Below, piece by piece: positions 15,934-24,873 of a stretch of 64,000 nucleotides of DNA (positions within the stretch are counted from its first letter, which is position 1; every line of letters begins with the position of its first letter). This DNA comes from Verrucomicrobiota bacterium. Its GTDB lineage: Bacteria; Verrucomicrobiota; Verrucomicrobiia; Opitutales; Opitutaceae. Below the pieces are notes generated by a model. That model did no database searches. It saw nothing but the letters and a program-made list of their open reading frames with translations, and was not told the origin of the DNA. A program made the position numbers and the translations under genes. The DNA lies in contig JAEZAD010000021.1 of NCBI GenBank assembly GCA_023430565.1, positions 21,790-85,789 of the forward strand. Reading direction: 5' to 3'.

Positions 15934-16003
15934 ATTGACCGGCGGAAGGGGGCGCGTGGAAATTGGCGTGCGCTTCGGGGGGCGGGCAACAAGGTGAGGC
16001 GCG

Positions 16004-18553
16004 ATGGATACTTCCCGTGCTGCACCGCTCGCGCCGACTGCGACGCTTCGCGATCCCGATGCGGCGTTGACGACGTTCATCGAGACGATGGCGGCGCGGG
16101 GCATCGAACTTTACCCGGAGCAGGAGGAGGCGATCCTGGAGCTGTTTGGCGGACGAAACGTGATTTTGAATACGCCGACGGGTTCGGGGAAATCGCTGGT
16201 GGCGGCCGCGTTTCACTTCAAGGCGCTGTGCGCGGGCGAGCGGTCGGTCTACACGTGTCCGATCAAGGCGCTGGTGAACGAGAAGTTCCTCGCGCTCTGC
16301 CGCGATTTCGGACCCGAGAACGTCGGCATGATGACGGGCGACGCGAGTGTGAATCCGTCGGCGCCGGTGCTGTGTTGCACGGCGGAGATCCTGGCGAACA
16401 TCGCGCTGCACCGCGGAAGTGAGAGCGACATTCGGGCGGTGATCATGGACGAGTTTCACTATTACTCGGATCCAGAGCGTGGATACGCGTGGCAGGTGCC
16501 GCTGCTGACGATGCCGGGGGCGCGGTTTTTGTTGATGTCGGCGACGCTGGGCGGGACGGAGTTATTCGAGAAGGAGCTGGAGAAGTTGACGGGGGCGGGC
16601 GCGGTGACGGTGCGGAGCGACCGGCGGCCGGTGCCGCTGGAGTTCGAGTATTCGGAGATGCCGCTGGCGGAACGGGTGGCGGAACTGCTGCAGATGAAAC
16701 GGGCGCCGGTGTATCTGGTTTATTTCACGCAGCGGGCGGCGGCGGAGGCGGCGCAGGATTTGATGAGTTTGAACGTGTGCTCGAAGGAGGAGAAGGCGGC
16801 GCTGGCAGAGGCGTTGGAAGGGGTGAAGTTCAACAGTCCTTACGGGAAGGATATGAAGCGCTGGTTGCGGCACGGGATCGGGGTGCATCACGCGGGCTTG
16901 CTGCCGAAGTATCGGATCGTGGTGGAGCAATTGGCGCAGAAAGGACTGCTGAAGCTGATCTGCGGGACGGACACGCTGGGCGTGGGCATCAACGTGCCGA
17001 TCCGCACGGTGGTCTTCACCCAGTTGTGGAAATACGATGGCGCGAAGGCGGCGGTGTTGAGCGTGCGGGATTTTCGGCAGATTGCGGGGCGGGCGGGGCG
17101 GAAAGGTTTCGACGACAAAGGCTATGTGATTGCGCAGGCGCCCGAGTGGATGATTGCGAACAAGCGCGCGGAGGAGAAGGCGGCGGGCGATCCGAAGAAA
17201 CAGAAGAAACTCGTGAAGCAGCGTGCGCCGGAAGGGAGCGTGGGGTGGGACGCGAAGACGTTCGAAAGATTGCAGACGGCGCCGCCGGAAGGGCTCGTGT
17301 CGAGGTTCGACGTGACGCACGGGATGCTGCTGCTGGTGTTGAGCCGTGACGGCGATGGGTGTCGCGCGATGCAGCGGATGATCGCGGCGTCGCACGAGCC
17401 GCCGGCGAAGAAGAAGGCGTTGCGGCGGCGGGCGTGGCAGTTGTTTCGGGCGTTGGTGGAGCGGGGGATTGTGGAGATTTTGCCGAAGGAGGCGCGCGGG
17501 GCGCTGGAGCGAAAAGTGCGGGTGAACGTCGAACTGCAGGAGGATTTTTCACTGCATCAGGCGCTGTCGCTTTACCTGATCGACACGCTGCCGCTGCTGG
17601 AGCGGGAGTCGCCGGATTATGCGTTCGACGTGCTGACGTTGTGCGAGTCGATCGTGGAAGATCCGGAGCAGATCCTGCGGCGGCAGGTGGACAAGTTGAA
17701 GACGGAGAAACTCGCGGAGTTGAAGGCGGCGGATGTGCCTTATGAGGAGCGGATGGAGAAGCTGGAGCAGATCGAGCATCCGAAGCCGCGGCGGGAATTC
17801 ATCTATGAGACATTCAACGCGTGGGCGGCGGCGCATCCGTGGGTGGGTGCGGAGAATGTGCGGCCGAAGTCGATCGCGCGGGAAATGTATGAGCGGTATC
17901 TGTCGTTTGCGGAGTATGTGCGCGAGTATGGGCTGGAGCGGTCGGAAGGGTTGTTGCTGCGGCACCTTTCGCAGATGTGGAAAGTGCTGAGTCAGACGGT
18001 GCCGGAGAGCGCGAAGACGGAGCCGGTGATCGAAATGGAGGAGTATTTTCGCGAGCTGATCCGTGGAATCGACTCGAGCCTCCTGGAAGAGTGGGAGCGG
18101 TTGCGCGATCCGAATTTCGTGTCGGCGTCGGGAGAGGCGGCGGACAAGCCGGAGCGGCCGGCGAGCTTCGATGTGACGCGCGATGGGGCGGGCTTTCGGC
18201 GGCTGGTGCGGGCGGCGGTGCTGGGTTTTCTGCAGGATGTCGCGGCGCGTGATTGGGACGCGGCGGCGGCGCGGTTGGCGTCGGTCGACGACAAGGCGTC
18301 GCGACGGATCGAGGATGCGTTTCGCGGTTATCTGGAGGAGCGCGGACGATTTCGGCTCGATCCGGAAGGGCGGTCGGCGAAGCACACGCATTGGGCAGAG
18401 GACAATGCGGCGGGGATTTGGGAAGTGGCGCAGGTGTTGATCGATCGCGACGAGCTGAACGATCGCGAGGCGGTGTTTGCGATCGACCTGGCGGAATCGC
18501 GTGCGCGAGCGGTGGTGGCGCTGCGCTTCGAAGAGGTGCGCGCGATTGGCTGA
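16004..18553 (+). CDS. Ski2/Mtr4-like DEAD/DEAH RNA helicase with DUF3516-type C-terminus
   Basis: 849 aa. Helicase motifs in order: TPTGSGKS (motif I, near residue 60), DEFHYY (II, near 145), MSATLGG (III), [24 protein letters not shown] (V) and [10 protein letters not shown] (VI, near 365). These put it in the Ski2-like family that unwinds structured RNA with ATP. The large helical C-terminus matches bacterial proteins carrying DUF3516, which act in RNA turnover in the few cases I know of. It follows the tRNA by 70 bp with no partner gene, so it is probably monocistronic and belongs to the chromosome, not to the element. Confidence 0.85.
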   Translation: MDTSRAAPLAPTATLRDPDAALTTFIETMAARGIELYPEQEEAILELFGGRNVILNTPTGSGKSLVAAAFHFKALCAGERSVYTCPIKALVNEKFLALCRDFGPENVGMMTGDASVNPSAPVLCCTAEILANIALHRGSESDIRAVIMDEFHYYSDPERGYAWQVPLLTMPGARFLLMSATLGGTELFEKELEKLTGAGAVTVRSDRRPVPLEFEYSEMPLAERVAELLQMKRAPVYLVYFTQRAAAEAAQDLMSLNVCSKEEKAALAEALEGVKFNSPYGKDMKRWLRHGIGVHHAGLLPKYRIVVEQLAQKGLLKLICGTDTLGVGINVPIRTVVFTQLWKYDGAKAAVLSVRDFRQIAGRAGRKGFDDKGYVIAQAPEWMIANKRAEEKAAGDPKKQKKLVKQRAPEGSVGWDAKTFERLQTAPPEGLVSRFDVTHGMLLLVLSRDGDGCRAMQRMIAASHEPPAKKKALRRRAWQLFRALVERGIVEILPKEARGALERKVRVNVELQEDFSLHQALSLYLIDTLPLLERESPDYAFDVLTLCESIVEDPEQILRRQVDKLKTEKLAELKAADVPYEERMEKLEQIEHPKPRREFIYETFNAWAAAHPWVGAENVRPKSIAREMYERYLSFAEYVREYGLERSEGLLLRHLSQMWKVLSQTVPESAKTEPVIEMEEYFRELIRGIDSSLLEEWERLRDPNFVSASGEAADKPERPASFDVTRDGAGFRRLVRAAVLGFLQDVAARDWDAAAARLASVDDKASRRIEDAFRGYLEERGRFRLDPEGRSAKHTHWAEDNAAGIWEVAQVLIDRDELNDREAVFAIDLAESRARAVVALRFEEVRAIG

Positions 18554-18585
18554 AGTTCGCCTTCGAGCAGGCCTGCGGGGTGCGA

Positions 18586-19317
18586 CTAGAGGAGCCGTTC
18601 GACCGTTTCGGACGGAGCGTCGCTGACGAGGACGTAATGATTTTGTTCGTCGGACCAGGCGGTGACGGTGTGGTGGCTGCGTTCGGTGGGCGCGAGGCTG
18701 CGAAGCGTGGAGGGGGCGAGGTCGTCGCGGCGTGCGACAAAAACATGGAATTCGCGGCCGTCGCGTTCGAAGCAGAGGAGGGAGACGTCGTGGCCTTTGA
18801 AATCGAGGGTGCGGCAGCCGAGGGCGCGGAGGTTGGAGAACGAAGCGGGCAGTTGTCGGGGCAAGGGGCCGCCGCGAGCGGCGAGCCAGGTCTTGAGTTC
18901 GGAAACGTCGGGGGCGCGCTTTTGGAGGAGGAAGCGTCGCTCGACGAAATTGACGGCGAACTCGTCGAGGGTGTTGCCGGGGATGGGTGCGAGCGACCAC
19001 CAGGCGGCGACGCCGGCCAAAACCAGGGCGGCGGCGGCGGCGAACAAGAGGGGGCGCATCCAACGCGAAGTGGACTGTCGGGTGACGTGAGTCACGCGCG
19101 CGCCGGCGAGGATGGCGTCGCGCAACGTGGGCGGCGGGGGGATGGAGTTGAGTTTTTCCGCGACGGCGGCGGCGAACGTTTGTTCGCGATCGAACCAGCG
19201 TTGGAGGGCGGCGTCGTGCCGGAGTTGTTCGAAAGCCGGCGCGAACGCGGGATCGGTCGAGTCCTTTCCGCCGAGACGGCAGGCATGGAGGAGGAATTTG
19301 GCTTCTTCGTTGTTCAT
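18586..19317 (-). CDS. Membrane anti-sigma factor
   Basis: 243 aa. Residues 1-85 are a soluble cytoplasmic domain, residues 86-108 (WMRPLLFAAAAALVLAGVAAWW) one membrane helix, and the remainder a predicted periplasmic domain with three Cys-containing strands. This layout, and its ATGA overlap with the upstream ECF sigma gene, mark it as the cognate anti-sigma factor that holds the sigma factor inactive at the membrane until a signal arrives. No canonical HxxxCxxC zinc motif is present, so it is not a ZAS-type anti-sigma factor. Confidence 0.75.
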   Translation of the reverse strand: MNNEEAKFLLHACRLGGKDSTDPAFAPAFEQLRHDAALQRWFDREQTFAAAVAEKLNSIPPPPTLRDAILAGARVTHVTRQSTSRWMRPLLFAAAAALVLAGVAAWWSLAPIPGNTLDEFAVNFVERRFLLQKRAPDVSELKTWLAARGGPLPRQLPASFSNLRALGCRTLDFKGHDVSLLCFERDGREFHVFVARRDDLAPSTLRSLAPTERSHHTVTAWSDEQNHYVLVSDAPSETVERLL

Positions 19318-19865
19318 GAGGATTTCGCCGGCGTGGCGGGATCGAAGGGCACAACTTTGCCGTCGGCGGTGGCGGACGGTTCGGCGAGGAGCCGGCGGAG
19401 CTGGGCTTTGCCGCGCGAGAGCCGCGACATGACGGTGCCGATGGGGATGTCGAGGGTGTGCGCGATTTCCTGATACGAAAGGCTGTCGAGGTAGAACAAG
19501 GTGAGAGGTGCGCGATAGGTTTCGGGGATGGATTGGAGGGCCGTCATGACGTGGGCGCCGTCGAGGCGGCGGACGCGATCGATTTCGTCGTCGGCGATTT
19601 CGTCGGGTCCGGCGGGCAGGTCTTCCAACGAAGTGGCGCGGGCGTCGTGGCGGCGGAGGCGGAGAAATTCGCGATAGAGCGTGGTGAAGAGCCAGGTGCG
19701 GGCCTTGGAGATGTCGCGCAGGGTGTCGCCCTTGGTGCCCCAGATGAAGAATGTCTGTTGCACGAGGTCGGAGGCGTCGGCGGTGTTGCGCGCGAGGCTG
19801 AGCGCGAAGCGGTAGAGCGCCGCGTAGTGGGAATCGACCAGCTGGGTGAACGCCTGATTGGGCAT
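19314..19865 (-). CDS. ECF RNA polymerase sigma factor
   Basis: 183 aa from the ATG at 19865. Region 2 is ALYRFALSLARNTADASDLV, followed by QQTFF and TWLFTTLYREFLRLRR. Region 4 is IPETYRAPLTLFYLDSLSYQ, then EIAHTLDIPIGTVMSRLSRG. The region between is short, as in ECF factors. It is cotranscribed with the anti-sigma gene through a 4-nt overlap. Divergent from a LuxR-type gene; the shared 130-bp gap contains a 10-bp palindrome, GGAATATTCC, at 19890-19899. The target regulon cannot be inferred. Confidence 0.85.
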   Translation of the reverse strand: MPNQAFTQLVDSHYAALYRFALSLARNTADASDLVQQTFFIWGTKGDTLRDISKARTWLFTTLYREFLRLRRHDARATSLEDLPAGPDEIADDEIDRVRRLDGAHVMTALQSIPETYRAPLTLFYLDSLSYQEIAHTLDIPIGTVMSRLSRGKAQLRRLLAEPSATADGKVVPFDPATPAKSS

Positions 19866-19889
19866 CGGGGATGGGAGGCGGCGGCGAAG

Positions 19890-19899
19890 GGAATATTCC
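19890..19899. promoter_or_regulatory. Palindrome GGAATATTCC in the sigma/LuxR divergent promoter region
   Basis: A perfect 10-bp palindrome 25-34 bp upstream of the sigma-factor ATG and about 100 bp upstream of the LuxR-type gene. It is a plausible operator, possibly for autoregulation, but a single short palindrome is weak evidence. Confidence 0.3.
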
Positions 19900-19997
19900 T
19901 TCGAAACTGCGGAGGTAAGAAAAAACGTGGACGGCTCCGGAATAGCGGCGTGGGGAGGATGCTCACATGTGAACCCATGGCAGAAGGCGTGGATGTT

Positions 19998-20420
19998 ATG
20001 CGTGACCCTGACGACACGAGTGCAGCCGGTGTGAGTTTGAAAACGGCGGTGCGTGCGGATCCGGGGGGAGGCGAGGCCGACGCGGCGCGGCGATTGTTCG
20101 AGTTGCTGGGCGCGACGTTGCAGGGCGGGCGGCTGCGCGTGGTGGTGACTTCGGCCGGCGCGGAGGAGGGTGCGGGCGAGACGGTGTTCCTGGTGCGGTT
20201 CGAAGACGACGAGCGCGCGCGAGGCGCGGGTGTCGACGGAATCGAAAAGCTGAGCGCGTGCGAACGGGAGGTCGCGAGGCTGGTCGCGAAAGGCTACAGC
20301 AATGACGAGGTGGCGCGGCAGCTGGGCAAGAGCGTGCTGACGGTGAAGAAGCAGCTGCGGGCGATTTTTCAGAAGCTGCAGGTGCCGACGCGGGCGCGGC
20401 TGGGGGCGTTGTTGCGGTGA
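19998..20420 (+). CDS. LuxR/GerE-type transcriptional regulator
   Basis: 140 aa from the ATG at 19998, which has GAAGG ten bases upstream; in-frame ATGs at 19959 and 19977 are alternatives. The C-terminal 65 residues form a GerE helix-turn-helix: LSACEREVARLVAKGYSNDE, then VARQLGKSVLTVKKQLRAIF. The N-terminal part is short and has no receiver phospho-acceptor pattern, so it is not a standard response regulator. Divergent orientation from the sigma/anti-sigma pair suggests it either shares or controls that locus. Confidence 0.7.
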   Translation: MRDPDDTSAAGVSLKTAVRADPGGGEADAARRLFELLGATLQGGRLRVVVTSAGAEEGAGETVFLVRFEDDERARGAGVDGIEKLSACEREVARLVAKGYSNDEVARQLGKSVLTVKKQLRAIFQKLQVPTRARLGALLR

Positions 20421-20597
20421 GCGTGCGGTGGCGATGCTCCGAAAGAATGAGGTGGCGGAGCGGAGTGGAGGGGCTGAGTTCCGCCCCATTGTTGAGCGAA
20501 GGGGCGTGGGATATTTTGCGGAGCAGAAACTTTCCGCCGGCGCGCGATGAGACGGGCGCGGCGGGGAGTCGCACACCACGTCAGCTCTTATCCCACC

Positions 20598-21497
20598 ATG
20601 AAAAAAATCCTACGCGTCGCCGGCTCGCTGGCGCTGGCGTTGGGCGCGACCCTGAGCAGCCCAGCGCAGATGATTCGGTTAACGGTCAGGAACCTCGCTC
20701 CGTCGACGCCGACGGGGCTCCATGTCGCGCCCGTGTGGCTCGGGTTTCACGATGGCGGTTTCGATTTTTTCGATCCGGGCACGGTGGCGAGTGCGGGGGT
20801 CGAAGCGCTCGCGGAGTTGGGCGACAGCAGCCTGATCGATGCGGCGTTGATGGCGGCGCAGCCGGGCGGCTACAGCACGGTGTTGAACAATCCGGGCGGA
20901 CCGGGGCCGGGGATTTTCGTGCCGGGCGCGAGCAATTCGACGGTGGTGAGCGTCGATGCGATGTCGCGCGGTTATCTGAGTTTTGGAGCGATGGTGGTGC
21001 CATCGAACGATTCGTTTATCGCGAATGGAAATCCGATGAGCCTGGCGCTGTTCGATGTGTCGGGGAGTTTCATCGGTGCGCAGACGTGGACGATCTCGGG
21101 TGCCAACGTCTGGGATGCGGGAACGGAGGTGAATTCGCCGATGGAAGGCGCCGCGTTTGTGGCGGGGGTGGATGCGATGTTGGGAGCGGAGGAGGGCGGG
21201 ATGATTCATCTGCAGCCCCTCGAAGGGCTGGATAACATGATCGGGCTGATGACGCCGGCGGGGACGACGATCGGGCAGGGATTGTCGAGCGATCCACTTT
21301 TCAGCATTTCGATCACGCCGGTGCCGGAGCCGAGCACGTATGGGTTGATCGCGGCGGCGGGGCTGGCGGCCTTTGCGATGTGGCGGCGGCGGCGGGCGTC
21401 GGAGGACGTCACGGGCGCCGGGCGTGCAGCACCTGAAATTTCTGCCCGAGCTGGCCCGGGTGCAGCAGTTGAAGGAGCGAAAGTTTTTTCGCACTGA
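20598..21497 (+). CDS. Secreted spondin-domain protein with PEP-CTERM sorting tail
   Basis: 299 aa. Signal peptide MKKILRVAGSLALALGATLS with a likely cut after SPAQ. The body (TVRNLAPSTPTGLHVAPVWL, GFHDGGFDFFDPG, PGGYSTVL, NSTVVSVD, GAMVVPSNDSFIANGNP) fits the bacterial Spondin_N domain. Near the end is VPEPSTYGLIAAAGLAAFAM followed by WRRRR: the PEP motif, membrane helix and Arg cluster recognised by exosortase, which would anchor or release it at the outer surface. Unusually, 33 more residues follow the Arg cluster and overlap the 3' end of the opposite gene by 89 bp. No exosortase gene is in this window. Confidence 0.85.
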   Translation: MKKILRVAGSLALALGATLSSPAQMIRLTVRNLAPSTPTGLHVAPVWLGFHDGGFDFFDPGTVASAGVEALAELGDSSLIDAALMAAQPGGYSTVLNNPGGPGPGIFVPGASNSTVVSVDAMSRGYLSFGAMVVPSNDSFIANGNPMSLALFDVSGSFIGAQTWTISGANVWDAGTEVNSPMEGAAFVAGVDAMLGAEEGGMIHLQPLEGLDNMIGLMTPAGTTIGQGLSSDPLFSISITPVPEPSTYGLIAAAGLAAFAMWRRRRASEDVTGAGRAAPEISARAGPGAAVEGAKVFSH

Positions 21498-22395
21498 ACC
21501 TCGCGGCGTCGTCGGTCGACGTGCGCGCGATGTAGTCGATGGCGTGCCGAACGAAGAAGGATTCCTGCGACTCGAGAGTGGGTTGCGGGAATCCGTTTTC
21601 GCGCAGAACGGATTCGATCCAGTCCCAGCAGATGTGACAGGTGAGATCCTGTTCGCCGGGCTGGGCGAGGAGATCGTTGGACTGGCGATGGCGGTGGTAG
21701 GCGCGCGCGGTGCCGGCGGGGGTGTTTTCGACGAACTCGCGCCAGGTTTTGCCGTAGTCGATCGCGACGAACAGGCCGCCCCATGGTTGCTTGGCGATGT
21801 CGCGCGCGAGCGTGGCGGCGGCGAACGGGGCGTCGATGACGTATCCGTCCGGAGCGGACGCGGGGAGTTCGGGCGGCGTTGGGGCGAAGGGAAGATCGGT
21901 TTCGACGAGGTGGTTTTCGCGGAGAGCGACGCCGAGTTCGCGCCAGCGGTTTTCACGGAAGACGAAGCGGCGGAAAGGTTGGGCGTCGAGGAGTTCGTTC
22001 GAGAAAACGATGCACGGGCCGGAGAGGGTGAGAGGCTCGCCGATGCGCAAGGTGCGGACGGCGGCGAAGGGGTGGGATACGCCGGACAGAACGCCGGCGG
22101 GCGTTTCGGCGCCGATTTCGACGAAGGCATGGGCGCGGGCGGCGTCGAGGCCACCGAGGAGAGAGATGCAGGCCGCGGAAACGAGTTCGCCGAACACGGG
22201 GCCGCTGGTGCTGGCGGTGAAAAAATCGGTGCCGCGGGCGTAGCCGATGCGTTCGCGGGAACGGCGGTAGTATCCAATTTCCGGATCGTAGAGGGCGAGC
22301 GCCATGAAGCGATCGAAGGACATGGCGCCGGTGGCGTCTGCGTGGGCGGCGAAAAGATGGCGAAAGGAGTCGGCGAGAGGAGGGCGCGCGGACAT
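21409..22395 (-). CDS. MidA/NDUFAF7-family SAM-dependent methyltransferase
   Basis: 328 aa from the ATG at 22395; an upstream ATG at 22455 would add a Pro-rich leader and leave no room for the divergent promoter. The family signature is present: MSFDRFMALALYDPEIGYY, RGTDFFTASTSGPVFGEL, the SAM-binding FVEIGAETPAGVL, SNELLDAQPFRRFVF and AIDYGKTW. NDUFAF7 methylates an Arg of a complex I subunit in mitochondria; the bacterial substrate is unknown. The usual Gly-rich SAM loop (EIGAGxG) reads EIGAETP here, a deviation that may weaken SAM binding. Confidence 0.75.
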   Translation of the reverse strand: MSARPPLADSFRHLFAAHADATGAMSFDRFMALALYDPEIGYYRRSRERIGYARGTDFFTASTSGPVFGELVSAACISLLGGLDAARAHAFVEIGAETPAGVLSGVSHPFAAVRTLRIGEPLTLSGPCIVFSNELLDAQPFRRFVFRENRWRELGVALRENHLVETDLPFAPTPPELPASAPDGYVIDAPFAAATLARDIAKQPWGGLFVAIDYGKTWREFVENTPAGTARAYHRHRQSNDLLAQPGEQDLTCHICWDWIESVLRENGFPQPTLESQESFFVRHAIDYIARTSTDDAARFSAKKLSLLQLLHPGQLGQKFQVLHARRP

Positions 22396-22489
22396 GGGGT
22401 CGAGGAAGGCGGAGGGGATTGGAGTTGTCGAGCGGGGTGGGGGCGACGTGCCCATTTACAAAGGCCGGCGGATTCGCACAGTCGGCGGA

Positions 22490-23776
22490 ATGCGCAAACG
22501 GATTCCGCTGATCGTGGCTGGCGTGGCGACGGGGATCGCCCTGACGCTGGCGGGAGCGCGGATTTCGAACGCTTGGAGTTTTTTGCCGAACCGGGAGCTG
22601 AATCGGGCGGCGGACGAGGTGAAGGACGTGCTGCGGCTGGTGAACGAGCACTACGTCGAGGCGAGTGATGTTTCGTTCACGCAGCTGACGAAGTCGGCTT
22701 TACACGGCATGGTGGAGTCGCTGGATCCGCACTCGGAGTTTCTGGAAGCGGCCGAGATGGCGGACCTGGAGGAGCAGTTGAGTGGAAATTTCAGCGGCGT
22801 GGGGATTCAGGTGGAGATTCGGGAAGGGCGGGTGCTGGTGATCGCGCCGATCGCGAACTCGCCGGCGGAGCGGGCGGGGATCGAGCGGGGGGACGAGATT
22901 CTCGGCGTGGAGGGGAAAGGGTTCGATCAGGACGTGACGATCGACGAGATCGTGGACCGGTTGCGCGGACGCCCGCGGACGAAAGTGACGATGGATCTGC
23001 TGCGGTCGCGGGAAGGGAAGCGATTTCAGGTGACGCTGCAGCGGGAGACGATCGAGCTGGAGTCGGTGCGCGCGGTCGAGGTGTTGTCGGAGAAGACCGG
23101 ATACATTTTGCTGAGCGAGTTTTCGGATCACACGGCGCGGGATTTCGAACGCGCGCTCGAGCGGCTGGCGAGGGAAGGAATCGACAGTTTGATCATCGAC
23201 CTGCGGAACAATCCGGGCGGGTTGCTGGAAGCCGCGGTGGCGGTGGCGGAGCCGTTTTTCGAAAGGGGCGTGGAGATCGTTTCGACGCGGGGGAGGAAGG
23301 CGGAGGACTCGACGACTTATCGTGCGCGCGAAGAAGCGCCGGTGCGGAGGTGGCGGCTGGCGGTGCTGATCAACGGCAACACGGCGAGCGCGGCGGAGGT
23401 GGTGACGGGAGCGTTGAAGGACACGGGGCGGGCCGTGGTGGTGGGAGAAAAGTCGTTTGGGAAGGGATCGGTGCAGACGATCTTCCCCCTGGGGAACGGC
23501 GATGGTGTGCGGCTGACGACGGCGCGGTATTACACGCCTTCGGGCGTGAGCATTCATGAGGCCGGAATTTCGCCGCAGGTGGAGGTGGCGTTGGACGATG
23601 AGGAAGAGAGCAAACTGACCGTGCAGCTGGCGCGCGCGGATGTGTCGGATCCGCATGAGTTCAAGGAGCGATTTGGCTTCGAGCCGATCGAGGACCGGCA
23701 ACTGCAGGCAGCGTTGCAGGTGTTGCGGGGAGCGGAAATTCTGGCGACGCGGAGCCGGGTGATTTCACGTCGATGA
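22490..23776 (+). CDS. ctpA: C-terminal processing peptidase, S41 family
   Basis: 428 aa. An N-terminal hydrophobic helix (IPLIVAGVATGIALTLAGA) targets or anchors it in the envelope. A PDZ domain spans about residues 95-170 and the S41 protease domain follows, with the nucleophile Ser 300 in NGNTASAAE and the general base Lys 325 in SFGKGSVQT. Such proteases trim or degrade envelope proteins from the C-terminus. The start is ATG 22490, 94 bp from the divergent methyltransferase. Its stop overlaps the tsaD start (ATGA), so the two are cotranscribed. Confidence 0.9.
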   Translation: MRKRIPLIVAGVATGIALTLAGARISNAWSFLPNRELNRAADEVKDVLRLVNEHYVEASDVSFTQLTKSALHGMVESLDPHSEFLEAAEMADLEEQLSGNFSGVGIQVEIREGRVLVIAPIANSPAERAGIERGDEILGVEGKGFDQDVTIDEIVDRLRGRPRTKVTMDLLRSREGKRFQVTLQRETIELESVRAVEVLSEKTGYILLSEFSDHTARDFERALERLAREGIDSLIIDLRNNPGGLLEAAVAVAEPFFERGVEIVSTRGRKAEDSTTYRAREEAPVRRWRLAVLINGNTASAAEVVTGALKDTGRAVVVGEKSFGKGSVQTIFPLGNGDGVRLTTARYYTPSGVSIHEAGISPQVEVALDDEEESKLTVQLARADVSDPHEFKERFGFEPIEDRQLQAALQVLRGAEILATRSRVISRR

Positions 23777-24819
23777 GCACGGGACGAATTCTGGCGCTGG
23801 AGAGTTCGTGTGACGAGACGGCGCTCGCGATCTTCGATCCGGCGATAGGTTTTCTCGGCGAGTGGGTGCACAGTCAGATTGCGTTGCATGGAAAGCACGG
23901 CGGTGTGGTGCCGGATTTGGCGACGCGGGAGCATTTGCGAAATTTCGGGCCATTGCTGGAGCGGACGAAGATGGAGGTGGGCTTCGACGGTGTGGCCGAG
24001 GTGGCGGTGACGCATGGGCCGGGGCTGGCGGCATGTCTGGCGATCGGGGTGGGGGCGGCGAAGGCGCTGGCGCTGGCGTGGGGTGTGCCGGTGGTCGGCG
24101 TGAATCATCTGCGCGGGCATGCGTGGTCGCCGTTTGTGGCGGTGCATGAAAATAATCCGGTGGAGTTCGAGCGGGCGGTGGAGGAGTTGTTGCCGCAGCT
24201 GGGGTTGATCGTGTCGGGTGGGAACACGTTGTTGTTCGTGCTGGAGGAGACGCGGCGAATCACGGTGTTGTCGTCCACGCGCGACGACGCGGCGGGCGAA
24301 GCGCTCGACAAAGGCGCGAAGTTGCTGGGGCTCGGTTATCCCGGCGGGCCGTTGATCGAGCGGCTGGCGAAGGAAGGGCGGGTGGACGCGTATGATTTTC
24401 CGCGGGGAATCGGGCGGCGCGACGAGTTGGATTTCAGTTTCTCGGGGCTGAAGACGAGCCTGCGTTATGCGATCGAGAAGATGACGCCGGAGGACGTGGT
24501 GGAGCGGCGGGCGGATTTGTGCGCGAGTTATCAGCAGGCGGTGGTCGACGCGCTGGTGAGAAAAACGCGGGCGGCGCTGCGGCAGGGTGACGGGCGGTAT
24601 CGCAGCGTGGGACTTTCGGGCGGCGTGGCGAACAATGCGACGCTGCGGGCGGCGCTGGAGGAGCTGGCGCGTCGCGAGCGGGTGGAGTTTCTCGCGGCGA
24701 AGGCGCGGCACACGGGGGATAACGCGGGAATGATCGCGTTTGCGGCGTGGGCGGATCGCGCGGGAGCGGATCGCGCGGCGGGGATGGGGCTGCGGGTGGA
24801 GCCGAGTTTGGGATTGTAG
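23773..24819 (+). CDS. tsaD: tRNA N6-threonylcarbamoyladenosine transferase TsaD
   Basis: 348 aa, typical length. It transfers the threonylcarbamoyl group to A37 of ANN-decoding tRNAs, acting with TsaB and TsaE. Kae1-family motifs are visible: LALESSCDETALAI at the N-terminus, the metal ligands H112 and H116 in NHLRGH, IVSGGNTLL, RDDAAGEALDKGAKLLGLGYPGG, FSFSGLKTS, and a C-terminal TGDNAGMIA with the third metal ligand. Coupled to the upstream protease by a 4-nt overlap. A GC-rich hairpin separates it from convergent rpoN. Confidence 0.95.
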   Translation: MSTGRILALESSCDETALAIFDPAIGFLGEWVHSQIALHGKHGGVVPDLATREHLRNFGPLLERTKMEVGFDGVAEVAVTHGPGLAACLAIGVGAAKALALAWGVPVVGVNHLRGHAWSPFVAVHENNPVEFERAVEELLPQLGLIVSGGNTLLFVLEETRRITVLSSTRDDAAGEALDKGAKLLGLGYPGGPLIERLAKEGRVDAYDFPRGIGRRDELDFSFSGLKTSLRYAIEKMTPEDVVERRADLCASYQQAVVDALVRKTRAALRQGDGRYRSVGLSGGVANNATLRAALEELARRERVEFLAAKARHTGDNAGMIAFAAWADRAGADRAAGMGLRVEPSLGL

Positions 24820-24838
24820 TCGGCGCCTGTGACGACCC

Positions 24839-24869
24839 GGTGGGTTGCGCGACAAGCGCGCAACCTACC
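24839..24869. terminator. Convergent hairpin between tsaD and rpoN
   Basis: Arms 24839-24851 (GGTGGGTTGCGCG) and 24857-24869 pair over 13 positions with one mismatch around ACAAG. It lies between the stops of two convergent genes, but no T-run follows on either strand. It could be a bidirectional stop or a REP-type repeat. Confidence 0.45.
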
Positions 24870-24873
24870 ACGG

